A stretch of 64,000 nucleotides of DNA from UM-FILTER-47-13 sp964445195 (GCA_964445195.1 CAYUKA010000001.1:62001-126000), one strand, 5' to 3'; counted from the first letter of the stretch, positions 42,143-50,605 are shown. Notes: generated by a model not told the origin, from the letters alone. Made by a program: numbers and translations.

Positions 42143-42619
42143 ATGACACAGGATCATAATGAAATAGAAATAGAAATAGAAGTCGAACTGACCCCGCATG
42201 AACACGCGGTCGGCCTCAACCTGCCGTCTTACGCGACCGAGCAGTCTGCGGGTATGGATTTAACCGCTGCGCTGGAAGAAGCCATCGAACTCGGCCCCGG
42301 CGAACGCGCCCTGGTGCCCGCCGGCATCTCTATCGCCCTGCCACCGGGCTACGAAGCGCAAATCCGCCCGCGCTCCGGCCTCGCCGTGAAGCACGGTGTC
42401 ACGGTGCTAAACACGCCGGGCACGATCGACGCCGATTATCGCGGTGAAATCAAGGTCGTGCTGATCAATCATGGTCAGGAGCCTTTTACGATTGAGCGCG
42501 GTATGCGCATCGCGCAGATGGTTATCGCCCGCCACGCCAGCGTTAAGTGGAAAACCGTGAAGAATCTCGATGCAACAGAACGCGGCGAAGGCGGTTTCGG
42601 CTCTACCGGTACGGGATAA
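42143..42619 (+). CDS. dut: Deoxyuridine 5'-triphosphate nucleotidohydrolase
   Basis: A 158-residue trimeric dUTPase that makes dUMP and keeps uracil out of DNA. Motifs seen: SAGMDLTAALEE (1), RPRSGLAVKHGV (2), NTPGTIDADYRGEIKVVLIN (3), RGMRIAQMVIAR (4) and RGEGGFGSTG (5). The ATG at 42143 is used because GGGAAAAG precedes it; earlier in-frame codons lie inside coaBC. Residues 5-14 (NEIEIEIEVEL) come from a hexamer microsatellite and are not family conserved. It follows coaBC by 16 bases. Confidence 0.93.
   Translation: MTQDHNEIEIEIEVELTPHEHAVGLNLPSYATEQSAGMDLTAALEEAIELGPGERALVPAGISIALPPGYEAQIRPRSGLAVKHGVTVLNTPGTIDADYRGEIKVVLINHGQEPFTIERGMRIAQMVIARHASVKWKTVKNLDATERGEGGFGSTGTG
42161..42178 (+). 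repeat. GAAATA hexamer tandem repeat in dut
   Basis: Three perfect GAAATA units, each encoding Glu-Ile, extend the first beta strand of dUTPase. Because the unit is six bases, copy changes keep the frame. Confidence 0.7.
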
Positions 42620-42670
42620 CCTGCCACACCCCCTTCCCTTCACAGCGCGGTTGTCGTAAGACTCTTACCT

Positions 42671-45505
42671 ATGGGACAAGCCGCGCAGGTCACAGCAATT
42701 GACGCCAAAACCGTCGATGAGTACATCGCCGACGGCCATACGCCGATGATGGCGCAATACCATGCGATTAAGGCCGCCTATCCCGATAGCCTGCTTTTCT
42801 ACCGTATGGGCGATTTTTACGAGCTGTTCTTTGATGACGCGGTGACCGCCGCCGCCGTGCTAGACATTACGCTGACCAAGCGCGGCAAGGCGCAGGGCGA
42901 TGATATCCCGATGGCCGGGGTACCGTTCCATTCCTATGAGCCATACCTCGCCAAGCTGATCCGCGCCGGGCACAAAGTCGCGATCTGCGAGCAGACCGAA
43001 ACGCCGGAGCAGGCCAAGGCCCGCGCCAAAAAGGAAGGCAAGCCGGCGTCCAAGGCGCTGGTCAGGCGCGAGGTCGTGCGTGTAGTGACACAGGGCACGC
43101 TGACCGAAGATCATTTACTGGAAGCGCGGGACAACAATTATCTCGCCGCTGTGGTCGAAATCGGCGGCCAGCTGGGGATGGCCTGGCTCGACCTGTCGAC
43201 CGGCGCATTCATGGTACAGGCGGTCAAGACAGATACGCTCGGTGCGGCGCTGGAGCGGGTCGGGGCGCACGAAATCCTGATCCCCTCTTCCTTCACCGAC
43301 AAAACGGATTTGTATGATCATCTCGCCCGCGTGCAGGATGTGCTGACGACGCAGCCGCCCAGCCTGTTTGACTCCCAGAACGCCCAGAAGCGGCTGGAGA
43401 GCCTGTTCGGCGTCGGGACACTGGACGCGTTCGGCGGCTTTTCCCGCGCCGAAATTGCCGCCGCCGGCGCCCTGATTGATTATGTCGAGCGCACCCAGCT
43501 TGGTAAACGCCCCTACCTGTCACCGCCGAAGCAGCTCTCCAGCGGCGGCATGATGGAGATTGACGCCGCCACGCGCCGTAATCTGGAATTAACCCGCACA
43601 TTGGCAGGCGAGAAAAAGGGCAGCCTGCTGGCCTGCATCGACATGACCGTCACCGCCGCCGGGGCACGGCTGCTGCAGGCCCGGCTTTCTGCGCCTTTAA
43701 CGGACATCGCCGCCATCACGGCCCGGCTCAACGAAACAGCCTGTTTTGCCGATGACGCCGGTATGCGGGATACGCTCCGCACCGCGCTGAGAGACACGCC
43801 GGATATGGAGCGGGCCCTGGCCCGGCTGACCGTTGGCCGCGGCGGGCCGCGGGACCTGGGCGTCATCCGCGACGGGCTGAAACAGGCGGAGGTTATATCG
43901 GCCTTTCTCTCCACGTCATTGCGAGGAAGGCGTCAGCCTGACGAGGCAATCCAGGAAGATAAGAGCAGCAGTGATGCAAACGGTCAGACTGATTCTGGAT
44001 CGCCGCACGCCCTGCCGGGCGCTCGCGATGACGCCATAGGGGCTCTGGCAAGCGCCCTTCATCAGCCACCGGCGGTACAGGCACTGGCCGATACGCTGCG
44101 GCAGGCGCTGAAGGACGAGCTGCCTTTATTAGAGCGCGACGGCGGCTTTATCCGCGAGGGCTACCATACCCCGCTCGACAAGCTCCGGACCCTGCGCGAT
44201 GAATCGCGTAAACTGATCGCCGGGCTGGAGCAGCGCTATAAGAAAACGGCTGGTATCGATTCCCTGAAAATAAGCCATAACAATATTTTAGGCTTTTACA
44301 TTGAAGTCCCGGCGAAGAAAGCTGACGGCCTGATCGTTCGTAAAGGGCAGGACCAGCCCGCCGATAACCCGTTCATTCACCGCCAGACCATGGCCAACGC
44401 GGTGCGCTTCACCACGCCGGAACTGGCCGAACTGGAGCGCGATATCGCCCAGTCCGCCGACCGCGCCCTGTCGATTGAGCAAGATTTGTTTATCGAGATT
44501 GTTACGAATGTTGACGATCTCTCTGAATCCATTGGCACAATCGCGCGCACGCTGGCCGCCCTTGATGTCGCGGCAGCGCTGGCGCAACTGGCCGCCGAAC
44601 AGGATTATACGCGGCCTGTCATCGACGACACGACAAGCTTCGTGATTGAAGGCGGCCGCCACCCGGTCGTCGAAACAGCGCTGCGGCAACAGGGCGGCGA
44701 GGCCTTCGTGCCCAATGACTGCGTCCTTGAAGACGGCCAGAAGCTGTGGCTGCTGACCGGGCCAAACATGGCCGGTAAATCAACTTTCCTGCGGCAGAAT
44801 GCGCTGATCGCCATTCTCGCCCAGATCGGCAGCTTCGTGCCCGCCGCCAGGGCCCGGATCGGCATTGTCGACCGGCTATTCTCCCGCGTCGGCGCCTCGG
44901 ATGACCTGGCCAGTGGCCGCTCTACCTTTATGGTCGAAATGGTGGAAACCGCGGCAATCCTGAACCAGGCCACGGAAAAATCGCTGGTCATCCTTGACGA
45001 GATCGGTCGCGGCACCGCGACGTTTGACGGGCTGTCAATCGCCTGGGCGACGGTGGAGCATCTGCACGAAGCCAATCAATGCCGCGCCCTGTTCGCCACC
45101 CACTACCACGAATTAACCAGCCTGCAGGCCAAACTGCCGCACATGGCCTGTTACGGCATAGCGGTGAAGGAATGGCAGGGCGAAATCGTCTTCCTGCACA
45201 GCGTCATCAAGGGCAGCGCCGACCGTTCCTACGGCATTCATGTCGCCAAGCTTGCCGGCCTGCCGCCTGCCGTGATTGCCAGAGCACAGGCTGTGCTGGA
45301 CCAGCTCCAGAACTCGGAGCAATCAGGCACGCTGTCCAAGCTGGCCGACGACCTGCCGCTGTTTACCTCAGCCTTCAGCGACCGCCCGCAGGACGACGTG
45401 GCCCCGCCTTCGCCGCTCCTCGACAAGCTCGCCGCCATCAACCCTGACGAGCTCAGTCCGCGCGAAGCGCTTGAATTGCTTTATGAGCTCAAAACCCTGA
45501 GCTAA
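42671..45505 (+). CDS. mutS: DNA mismatch repair protein MutS with a 40-codon palindromic insert
   Basis: MutS finds mismatches and small loops and calls MutL. The 944-residue protein has all domains: mismatch-binding domain with LLFYRMGDFYELFFDDA, connector, core, clamp, and ATPase with GPNMAGKSTFLRQ (about residue 697), ILDEIGRGTATFDG and FATHYHELTSL. Residues 415-454 (from about LRGRRQPDEAIQEDKSSS to HALPGARDDAIG) do not belong to the family. They are read from a 120-bp palindromic repeat (43914-44033) placed in the loop between core-domain helices (after AEVISAFLST). The frame continues normally afterwards. The start ATG lacks a strong SD but gives the expected N-terminus. Confidence 0.95.
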   Translation: MGQAAQVTAIDAKTVDEYIADGHTPMMAQYHAIKAAYPDSLLFYRMGDFYELFFDDAVTAAAVLDITLTKRGKAQGDDIPMAGVPFHSYEPYLAKLIRAGHKVAICEQTETPEQAKARAKKEGKPASKALVRREVVRVVTQGTLTEDHLLEARDNNYLAAVVEIGGQLGMAWLDLSTGAFMVQAVKTDTLGAALERVGAHEILIPSSFTDKTDLYDHLARVQDVLTTQPPSLFDSQNAQKRLESLFGVGTLDAFGGFSRAEIAAAGALIDYVERTQLGKRPYLSPPKQLSSGGMMEIDAATRRNLELTRTLAGEKKGSLLACIDMTVTAAGARLLQARLSAPLTDIAAITARLNETACFADDAGMRDTLRTALRDTPDMERALARLTVGRGGPRDLGVIRDGLKQAEVISAFLSTSLRGRRQPDEAIQEDKSSSDANGQTDSGSPHALPGARDDAIGALASALHQPPAVQALADTLRQALKDELPLLERDGGFIREGYHTPLDKLRTLRDESRKLIAGLEQRYKKTAGIDSLKISHNNILGFYIEVPAKKADGLIVRKGQDQPADNPFIHRQTMANAVRFTTPELAELERDIAQSADRALSIEQDLFIEIVTNVDDLSESIGTIARTLAALDVAAALAQLAAEQDYTRPVIDDTTSFVIEGGRHPVVETALRQQGGEAFVPNDCVLEDGQKLWLLTGPNMAGKSTFLRQNALIAILAQIGSFVPAARARIGIVDRLFSRVGASDDLASGRSTFMVEMVETAAILNQATEKSLVILDEIGRGTATFDGLSIAWATVEHLHEANQCRALFATHYHELTSLQAKLPHMACYGIAVKEWQGEIVFLHSVIKGSADRSYGIHVAKLAGLPPAVIARAQAVLDQLQNSEQSGTLSKLADDLPLFTSAFSDRPQDDVAPPSPLLDKLAAINPDELSPREALELLYELKTLS
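43914..44033. repeat. Palindromic repeat inserted in frame in mutS
   Basis: The ends CGTCATTGCGAG (43914-43925) and CTCGCGATGACG (44022-44033) are inverted repeats, with one mismatch. Inner arms GGCAATCCAG (43945-43954) and CTGGATCGCC (43995-44004) also pair. The length, 120 bp, is exactly 40 codons and has no stop in the mutS frame. Ends and inner arms match the intergenic copies at 34601 and 46265. Confidence 0.85.
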
Positions 45506-45510
45506 CTAAA

Positions 45511-45548
45511 AAAAACGACCCGCCGGAGAGAGAGAGGGCGGGCCGTTT
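45511..45548. terminator. Bidirectional terminator between mutS and the fasciclin gene
   Basis: AAACGACCCGCC (45513-45524) and GGCGGGCCGTTT (45537-45548) form a 12-bp stem with one G-U-type mismatch. It has an A-run on one side and T residues on the other, and lies 6 bases after the mutS stop, so it can serve both convergent genes. The loop is GGAGAGAGAGAG. Confidence 0.8.
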
Positions 45549-45571
45549 ATTCGCGCGGTCGAGTCTCAAAA

Positions 45572-46138
45572 TTACTCCGGGATCAGGACCGTATCGATCA
45601 CGTGAATAACACCGTTAGATGCCTCGATATCAGCCGCCGTCACAGTGGCGTTGTTGACCTTGACGCCTTCTGTGCCGTCAACAGCCAGCGCTTGGCCAGC
45701 CAAAGTATCAAGCGAAACCTGATTGCCGGCAGCCGCGCTGGACGGCACTTCGGCCGCCACGACGTGGTATTTCAGGATGGTTTGCAGCTGTTCCTTGTTC
45801 TCCGGCTTCAGCAGGTCTTCAAGCGTGCCTTCCGGCAGGGCTGCAAACGCATCGTTGGTCGGCGCGAACACCGTGAACGGTCCTTCGGCCTGCAGGGCCT
45901 CAACCAGCTCACCGGCTTGCAGCGCAGCCACGAGGGTTGAGAAATCTTCATTACCCAGCGCCACGCCGACAATGTCAGGGGTCGTGGCATCAGCCATCGC
46001 GCCCGTTTCCGCCTTGGCTTTCATTTCCATCGTTTTCTTGGCCTTGTCGCCATAGTCATGGCCGTGATCACCAGCCAGCGCCGCCGAAGCGGACAAGCCG
46101 ATCACCGCGATGGCCGTTGCTGTTAGAAGTGTTTTCAT
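45572..46138 (-). CDS. Exported fasciclin (FAS1) domain protein
   Basis: A 188-residue protein with a signal peptide (about 1-22, cut near ALAGD), a short charged segment with histidines, and one FAS1 domain: DIVGVALGNEDFSTLVAALQAG, EGPFTVFAPTNDAFAALPEGT, LKYHVV and the C-terminal box GVIHVIDTVLIPE. FAS1 domains mediate adhesion or bind polymers at the cell surface. Three ATGs in a row follow AAGGAT; the third (46138) has the best spacing. It is convergent with mutS and stands alone. Confidence 0.88.
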   Translation of the reverse strand: MKTLLTATAIAVIGLSASAALAGDHGHDYGDKAKKTMEMKAKAETGAMADATTPDIVGVALGNEDFSTLVAALQAGELVEALQAEGPFTVFAPTNDAFAALPEGTLEDLLKPENKEQLQTILKYHVVAAEVPSSAAAGNQVSLDTLAGQALAVDGTEGVKVNNATVTAADIEASNGVIHVIDTVLIPE

Positions 46139-46264
46139 CATCATATCCTTTTCTGTCAGGTTTAAAATTTACGCCGATAAACACTATATAGGGCACACAG
46201 GTTACAAAGACCTTGTGGCCGGATTACAAATTGGTAACGAATGGCAATCTTCCATTCCCCTCCC

Positions 46265-46370
46265 CGTCATTGCGACCCTAGCCTTGAGCCGGGGGAAGCA
46301 ATCCAGAAAGCCGGCCAAACGTATAGATTCTGGATTGCTTCGTCGATTTTATAATCTCCTCGCAATGACG
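46265..46370. repeat. Palindromic repeat, intergenic copy
   Basis: CGTCATTGCGA (46265-46275) and CTCGCAATGACG (46359-46370) are the ends; AAGCAATCCAGAA (46296-46308) and TTCTGGATTGCTT (46328-46340) form a perfect 13-bp inner stem. The 106-bp element lies in the 258-base gap between the fasciclin and OsmC genes. No ORF with coding character is present. Confidence 0.8.
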
Positions 46371-46396
46371 GTGGAATTCATACAAATTAGGAAAAC

Positions 46397-46825
46397 TCAA
46401 CTCTCCAGAACCGTTTCCAGGCTAATCTTCGCGTTCAGAACTTTGGAAACCGGGCAGCCTTCCTTCGCCTCTTCGGCCACAGTGTTAAACTGCGCCTCGT
46501 CCGCGCCGGGGACGTTGGCTTTCACCGATAAATGGATTTCGGTGATCGCCGGCCCTGAATTATCCTGCCCCAACGTCACGGTTGCCGTTGTATCAACGCT
46601 TTGCGGTGTCATTCCGGCCTGGTCGAGCTTGTGGGAAAGCGCCATTGAAAAACAGCCTGCATGAGCGGCGGCGATTAATTCCTCCGGGTTGGTGCCCGCT
46701 GCGTCCTCGAACCGGGTCGGGAAGGTGTAGGCCAGGTCGGAAAACGCGCCGCTCCGGCCGCCCATCACGCCACTGCCGCTTTTCAGGTCACCGGTCCATT
46801 TCGCTGTCGCTGTACTTTGTTTCAT
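46397..46825 (-). CDS. OsmC-family peroxiredoxin
   Basis: A 142-residue cytoplasmic thiol peroxidase that reduces organic hydroperoxides. The two catalytic cysteines are in AAAHAGCFSMALS (Cys58) and EEAKEGCPVSKVL (Cys124), with the conserved TNPEELIAAAHAGCF box. The sequence is closest in pattern to the OsmC rather than the Ohr subgroup. AGGAGAG lies before the ATG at 46825; a GTG directly upstream is in frame but too close. It is alone between repeats and cobS. Confidence 0.88.
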   Translation of the reverse strand: MKQSTATAKWTGDLKSGSGVMGGRSGAFSDLAYTFPTRFEDAAGTNPEELIAAAHAGCFSMALSHKLDQAGMTPQSVDTTATVTLGQDNSGPAITEIHLSVKANVPGADEAQFNTVAEEAKEGCPVSKVLNAKISLETVLES

Positions 46826-46886
46826 CACACTCTCCTGTGGTTAAAAAGAATCAGGTTTCGATCTTGTGATGATATAGGGTGACGGA

Positions 46887-47954
46887 TCAGGAATCCAAGC
46901 TCTGATAATCAAGCGCTTCGCCGAAAGCTTCAAAATACAAGCGGGCGATGATCTCGCGTTCCGCCGCGTAGCATTTATTGAGGAAGGTCAGGCGAAAAGC
47001 CCGGTCGCGGTCTTTGAATATTTCAATATTCCGGATCCAGTTTATCAGTGTCCGCGGCGACATCAGCGTGGTGATATCGCCCTTGATATAAGCCTGCCGG
47101 GTCATGTTGGCCAACACAATCATCGCATCGACTTCGGCTCGCCCTTCTTCATTATCGAGATAATCGTACTTCGCCAGCATAATGCGCCGCTCCGCTTCCG
47201 GCGGCAGGTAGTTGAGCGTCGCGAGGATCGTCCAGCGGTCGAGCTGGGCGTGGTTAATGCGCTGGACACCGGCATAATCGCTGCTGTCGTCATCAGCCAG
47301 CCCAAGCGTATTACCGGTCGCGAACAGCCGAAAGGCCGGGTGCGGCCGCACAACCATATTCTGTTCGGCCAGCACGAGCCGGCCGTCCGATTCCAGCATC
47401 CGCTGGATCGCCATCATCAGTTCCGGCGGCGCGGCGTCATATTCATCGAAAATCAGCGCCGTGGCATTCTTCATCGCCCAGGGCAAAATCCCTTCGCGGA
47501 ACTCGGTCATTTCCTTACCTTCCTTGATCACCGCCACTTCATGACCCAGAAAGTCATCGCGCGTGACCCGGCCATCCAGATTAATCCGCACCGTCGGCCA
47601 TTTCAGGCGCGCCGCAACCTGCTCAACATGGGTCGACTTGCCGGTGCCGTGATAGCCCTGCACCATCACCCGCGCTTCGTAGGCAAAGCCGGCCAAAATC
47701 GCCGCCGTTGTGTCCGGATCGAACTGATAAGTCGGGTCGAGCGCCAGCACGTTGGGGTGATCGTCCCTGAATCCCGGCACCTCCCAATCAAGATCAATAC
47801 CAAAAAGATCGCGCGCGCTGTAGGTTACGTTGGGAATTGAAGAAAATTTAGTGTTCTTGCCCTGCAGCTTGGTAACATCGAAGGATGCCTCCATCGGTTC
47901 ACGATCGGCAATATCCTCAATAGTCTCAATGTCATCGATATCCTGGTCGTTCAT
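46887..47954 (-). CDS. cobS: Cobaltochelatase subunit CobS-like AAA+ ATPase
   Basis: A 355-residue MoxR-type AAA+ ATPase. In aerobic cobalamin synthesis CobS and CobT drive CobN to insert cobalt. Seen: the N-terminal CobS region SARDLFGIDLDWEVPGF, Walker A GYHGTGKST (about residue 100), Walker B ALIFDEYDAAPPELMM, sensor FRLFATGNTLGLADD and the arginine-finger region RINHAQLDRW. No cobT or other cob gene is near, so it may serve another metal or protein complex. Divergent from the Trp/Gln-rich gene. Confidence 0.85.
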   Translation of the reverse strand: MNDQDIDDIETIEDIADREPMEASFDVTKLQGKNTKFSSIPNVTYSARDLFGIDLDWEVPGFRDDHPNVLALDPTYQFDPDTTAAILAGFAYEARVMVQGYHGTGKSTHVEQVAARLKWPTVRINLDGRVTRDDFLGHEVAVIKEGKEMTEFREGILPWAMKNATALIFDEYDAAPPELMMAIQRMLESDGRLVLAEQNMVVRPHPAFRLFATGNTLGLADDDSSDYAGVQRINHAQLDRWTILATLNYLPPEAERRIMLAKYDYLDNEEGRAEVDAMIVLANMTRQAYIKGDITTLMSPRTLINWIRNIEIFKDRDRAFRLTFLNKCYAAEREIIARLYFEAFGEALDYQSLDS

Positions 47955-48145
47955 GGGTCACGGCCCCTTTTCCCTGTTTTTTCATCATAACCGCTATTGT
48001 TAAAGAAAAGATGAGCAGAAGGTTTATTCAATAAAAACAAATGTTTATGAAAAAGTTAATAATGCTTTAACCCTAACAATGATAGAATATAAAAAGGAAA
48101 ATTTAATTAAAATGCCGTCTTTTTCAGACAAGAGAGAGGTGTGTG

Positions 48146-48586
48146 ATGGCAAAACAACCAGATTATACAGAACGTCTTCGTATCCAGCGTGAAATGGCGC
48201 AGGATCAGCACATGGAACGGCAACGGCAGATGCAGCAACAGATGCAGCAGGACCGCTGGCAGGAACAGCAGCGCATGCAACAACAGCGCTGGGAAGAAGA
48301 TCAACGCACGCAACAGGCGCGCTGGGATGAACAAAAACAGGCACAGGACCGCTGGCAGCAGCAGGAACAGGAAAAACAGCAGCGCTGGCAGCAGGATAAA
48401 TGGTGGCAGAACCAGGAAGACGAAAAGCAGCGCATGATGGACCAGCAACGCGAACAGCAGGAGCGCATAGCCGAACAACAGCGCCAGCAGCAGGAAATGA
48501 TGGAGCAGCAGCGCATGCAGGAAGAAATGCGCATGGCTGAACAGCGCATGATGGATTCCCAGGGTAGCGGCGGGAATTTTTCTTAA
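48146..48586 (+). CDS. Gln/Arg/Trp-rich coiled-coil protein with 11-residue tryptophan repeat
   Basis: A 146-residue, low-complexity protein, almost all Gln, Glu, Arg, Met and Trp, with no signal peptide. Tryptophans fall at 38, 49, 60, 70, 81 and 86-87. The spacing of 11, 11, 10 and 11 residues matches a hendecad coiled coil, here with tryptophan at one core position (DRWQEQQRMQQQRWEEDQRT). The flanks (21-35 and 95-135) are Gln/Met-rich helix. The end SGGNFS is flexible. GAGAGG lies 7 bases before the ATG. Function unknown; structural or self-assembling role inferred. Confidence 0.65.
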   Translation: MAKQPDYTERLRIQREMAQDQHMERQRQMQQQMQQDRWQEQQRMQQQRWEEDQRTQQARWDEQKQAQDRWQQQEQEKQQRWQQDKWWQNQEDEKQRMMDQQREQQERIAEQQRQQQEMMEQQRMQEEMRMAEQRMMDSQGSGGNFS

Positions 48587-48615
48587 TATTGAATCACAGC
48601 CTTTCATTTTAGCAT

Positions 48616-48720
48616 CGCCATTGCGAGGCGGCTTCATTGGTTCGAAGCTGAGCACGGTCACGCCAGCGCCTTCAGTCCGTGGCACGCCCTGCCGCTTACC
48701 CTTACATGCCGATTATGTGT
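48616..48720. repeat. Degenerate palindromic repeat copy
   Basis: CGCCATTGCGAGGCGGCTTC (48616-48635) and the following GGTTCGAAGC resemble the left half of the 34601 copy. The right half is not recognisable. It sits between two genes and has no coding frame. Confidence 0.45.
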
Positions 48721-48726
48721 CGATAT

Positions 48727-48957
48727 CTAGTAGAGATAAATATAACAGAGATATGCGACTATCAGCCCCAGACCGCCAATGACCCCGGCCGGCAAAACCA
48801 GCGTGTAAAAGAAAAACCTGATGAGATTTAAAGCCTTGTTCAGCGGTTCCCACCCAAACGGCCGCCGTTTGCGGGCGCGTTTATAGCTCCAGCCGCCAAA
48901 CATCACCAACAGGATGTAGAGCGCAGAGAGTAGCAGGATCATCAATGTGATATTCAT
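48727..48957 (-). CDS. Small membrane protein of unknown function
   Basis: A 76-residue protein with two membrane helices (MNITLMILLLSALYILLVMF and FFFYTLVLPAGVIGGLGLIVAYL) joined by a basic loop (KRARKRRPFGW). AGGAT lies just before the ATG at 48957. It follows the channel gene by 10 bases, so they are probably co-expressed. No family recognised. Confidence 0.55.
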   Translation of the reverse strand: MNITLMILLLSALYILLVMFGGWSYKRARKRRPFGWEPLNKALNLIRFFFYTLVLPAGVIGGLGLIVAYLCYIYLY

Positions 48958-48967
48958 GAATCCTATC

Positions 48968-49408
48968 TTACAGCGATTTTGCTTCTTTCCGGTAAATCTG
49001 ACCAACAATTTCGAAAATAAAGGCCGCGGTCCAGCTAAACAGGATAAAACCGTTCGCGCCCTCGATGCCGCTCAGCATCCGGCAGGACTCATCGAGCACG
49101 ATGTCACCAAACCCCAGTGTCGAATAAACAACCGCCGCGAAATACAGCGCATCGGAAAAAGTCTCAAGCGGCGCGCACGCCATCAGATGGTAGAGCAACG
49201 CCCACAACCAGATAATGATGGTATGAGACACAAAGACTGCGAGCACAACGCTGCTGGTCACAATCGGCTTCCAGTGGGTTTTTACGACCCGCCGTACTGC
49301 GCGTTCGAAATTATCGGCGTGACGGATAATTACGTCAAGCGCCACCGCATGCACCGCAACGGTCAGAGCAATCATGAATATGCCGAGAAGCAACTGGATG
49401 GCGAGCAT
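48968..49408 (-). CDS. Two-pore-helix ion channel family protein
   Basis: A 146-residue inner-membrane protein of the K+ channel (Ion_trans_2) fold. It has an N-terminal helix, a second helix (VVLAVFVSHTIIIWLWALLY), a pore loop with filter YSTLGFGDIVL (residues 95-105) and a final helix (FILFSWTAAFIFEIVG). TLGFGD resembles the TVGYGD filter, so potassium selectivity is plausible but not shown. No regulatory RCK domain. It is followed by a two-helix protein in the same operon. Confidence 0.78.
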   Translation of the reverse strand: MLAIQLLLGIFMIALTVAVHAVALDVIIRHADNFERAVRRVVKTHWKPIVTSSVVLAVFVSHTIIIWLWALLYHLMACAPLETFSDALYFAAVVYSTLGFGDIVLDESCRMLSGIEGANGFILFSWTAAFIFEIVGQIYRKEAKSL

Positions 49409-49491
49409 AGAGGATCAGGATCCGCTTTGTTAAACGCCACCCCAGTATGGAAGATCAGCCCTGTGCGTGCAAGCGCGTTAAAACCAGGCCC

Positions 49492-50058
49492 TTATACGCG
49501 CGGCGCAGCAGGCCCAGAATCCGTATCCCACTCGCCTCTGTCCCGCTCAGCAATATTAAACATTAAACCTTCCTGACTTTCATTGGTGAAGTTATTCAAG
49601 CGTTTAATATGCTTAGGGGGAATAATGGCTAAAACTTCAGGCCAGCCGTCGCAGTTGATTATTTTATTCATCGCCAACGCTATCGTATTTACCCGATTAT
49701 CATCAAAGGTAAATACGCCCAAACCACTATGTTTTGTATTATGGAAGTATGAACCAGTAATGATGTCGCGCAGCTCTTCTATGGTTCTGACCATGGCTGA
49801 AGGCAATGGTGCAGCTGCTTCATAACGCGGAATATCCCTACGATCTATATTGTCAAGATTGTCGGCAAGGTGATATAACCCCATAATCGTATCATCACGG
49901 TGATAACCGTAATCCACTAACCCGATCGCATAGGCCGCCCCCACCACCAGCTTGATAAGCTGCGCCTGCCGCCGACGTTCGGCCGGCGTGATTTCCGTTT
50001 CATCATCTTTGCGATTATCAACCGCTGCGTTCGCATGAACTGCGCTTAAAGTCGTCAT
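49492..50058 (-). CDS. Protein of unknown function
   Basis: A 188-residue soluble protein without family. It opens with an Ala-rich then highly charged stretch (DNRKDDETEITPAERRRQAQ). A helical core follows (LIKLVVGAAYAIGLVDYGYHR) with a loop rich in charged residues. AAGGG lies before the ATG. It stands alone, with GC lower than the flanking core genes. The name AAAPLPSAMVRTIEELRD region is helical. Confidence 0.5.
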   Translation of the reverse strand: MTTLSAVHANAAVDNRKDDETEITPAERRRQAQLIKLVVGAAYAIGLVDYGYHRDDTIMGLYHLADNLDNIDRRDIPRYEAAAPLPSAMVRTIEELRDIITGSYFHNTKHSGLGVFTFDDNRVNTIALAMNKIINCDGWPEVLAIIPPKHIKRLNNFTNESQEGLMFNIAERDRGEWDTDSGPAAPRV

Positions 50059-50191
50059 TGTTACACCCTTTTCTCATTCGGTTAGCTCAACACCATAAAG
50101 AATAGCCATCGTTTTACGGCATTGTTTTCCGTAAGTCAATACATTTCAAATCAAATATGTAATATAAGAAATCAGTCTGCGCCGGCGACGG

Positions 50192-50605
50192 TCAAAGCGA
50201 GTCCTTGTCGCCCTTAGCCTGCCTCTGCGCCGGTGCCGCCAGCCTGACAAGGCCGATTCCGCCATTGACCAGAGTTTTGGCAATAGCGGCAAGGATGCCC
50301 ATGATTGCAACGCCCAGAAACAAAAAGCTGATCGTCCGCACAGAATCCGACCAGTTCAGCTCGAAATCCATCTGCCGGCCGGTCGCGGCATCGGTCATAT
50401 GGCCGTATAGCCCCCGATCACCCGCCCGGACATGATCCAATACATATTGAACCAGCATGACGTCCTGTGGCGCGGTCAGGACCTGGTAAACCAGCATCGC
50501 CATCATGATCAACAGGACAGCACCGCCGCCGATCAGCACCACGCCGATTGTCATCAGCACAGTTCGCAAAGACTCGCCCGGCCCTGTCTCTGTATCCCTT
50601 GTCAT
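50192..50605 (-). CDS. Small membrane protein downstream of prpD
   Basis: A 137-residue protein with two long membrane helices (LMTIGVVLIGGGAVLLIMMAML and TISFLFLGVAIMGILAAIAK) and a periplasmic or cytoplasmic loop of about 50 residues between. It overlaps prpD by 4 bases and is thus translated with it. No family recognised; a role in propionate metabolism is not implied by its sequence. Confidence 0.6.
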   Translation of the reverse strand: MTRDTETGPGESLRTVLMTIGVVLIGGGAVLLIMMAMLVYQVLTAPQDVMLVQYVLDHVRAGDRGLYGHMTDAATGRQMDFELNWSDSVRTISFLFLGVAIMGILAAIAKTLVNGGIGLVRLAAPAQRQAKGDKDSL

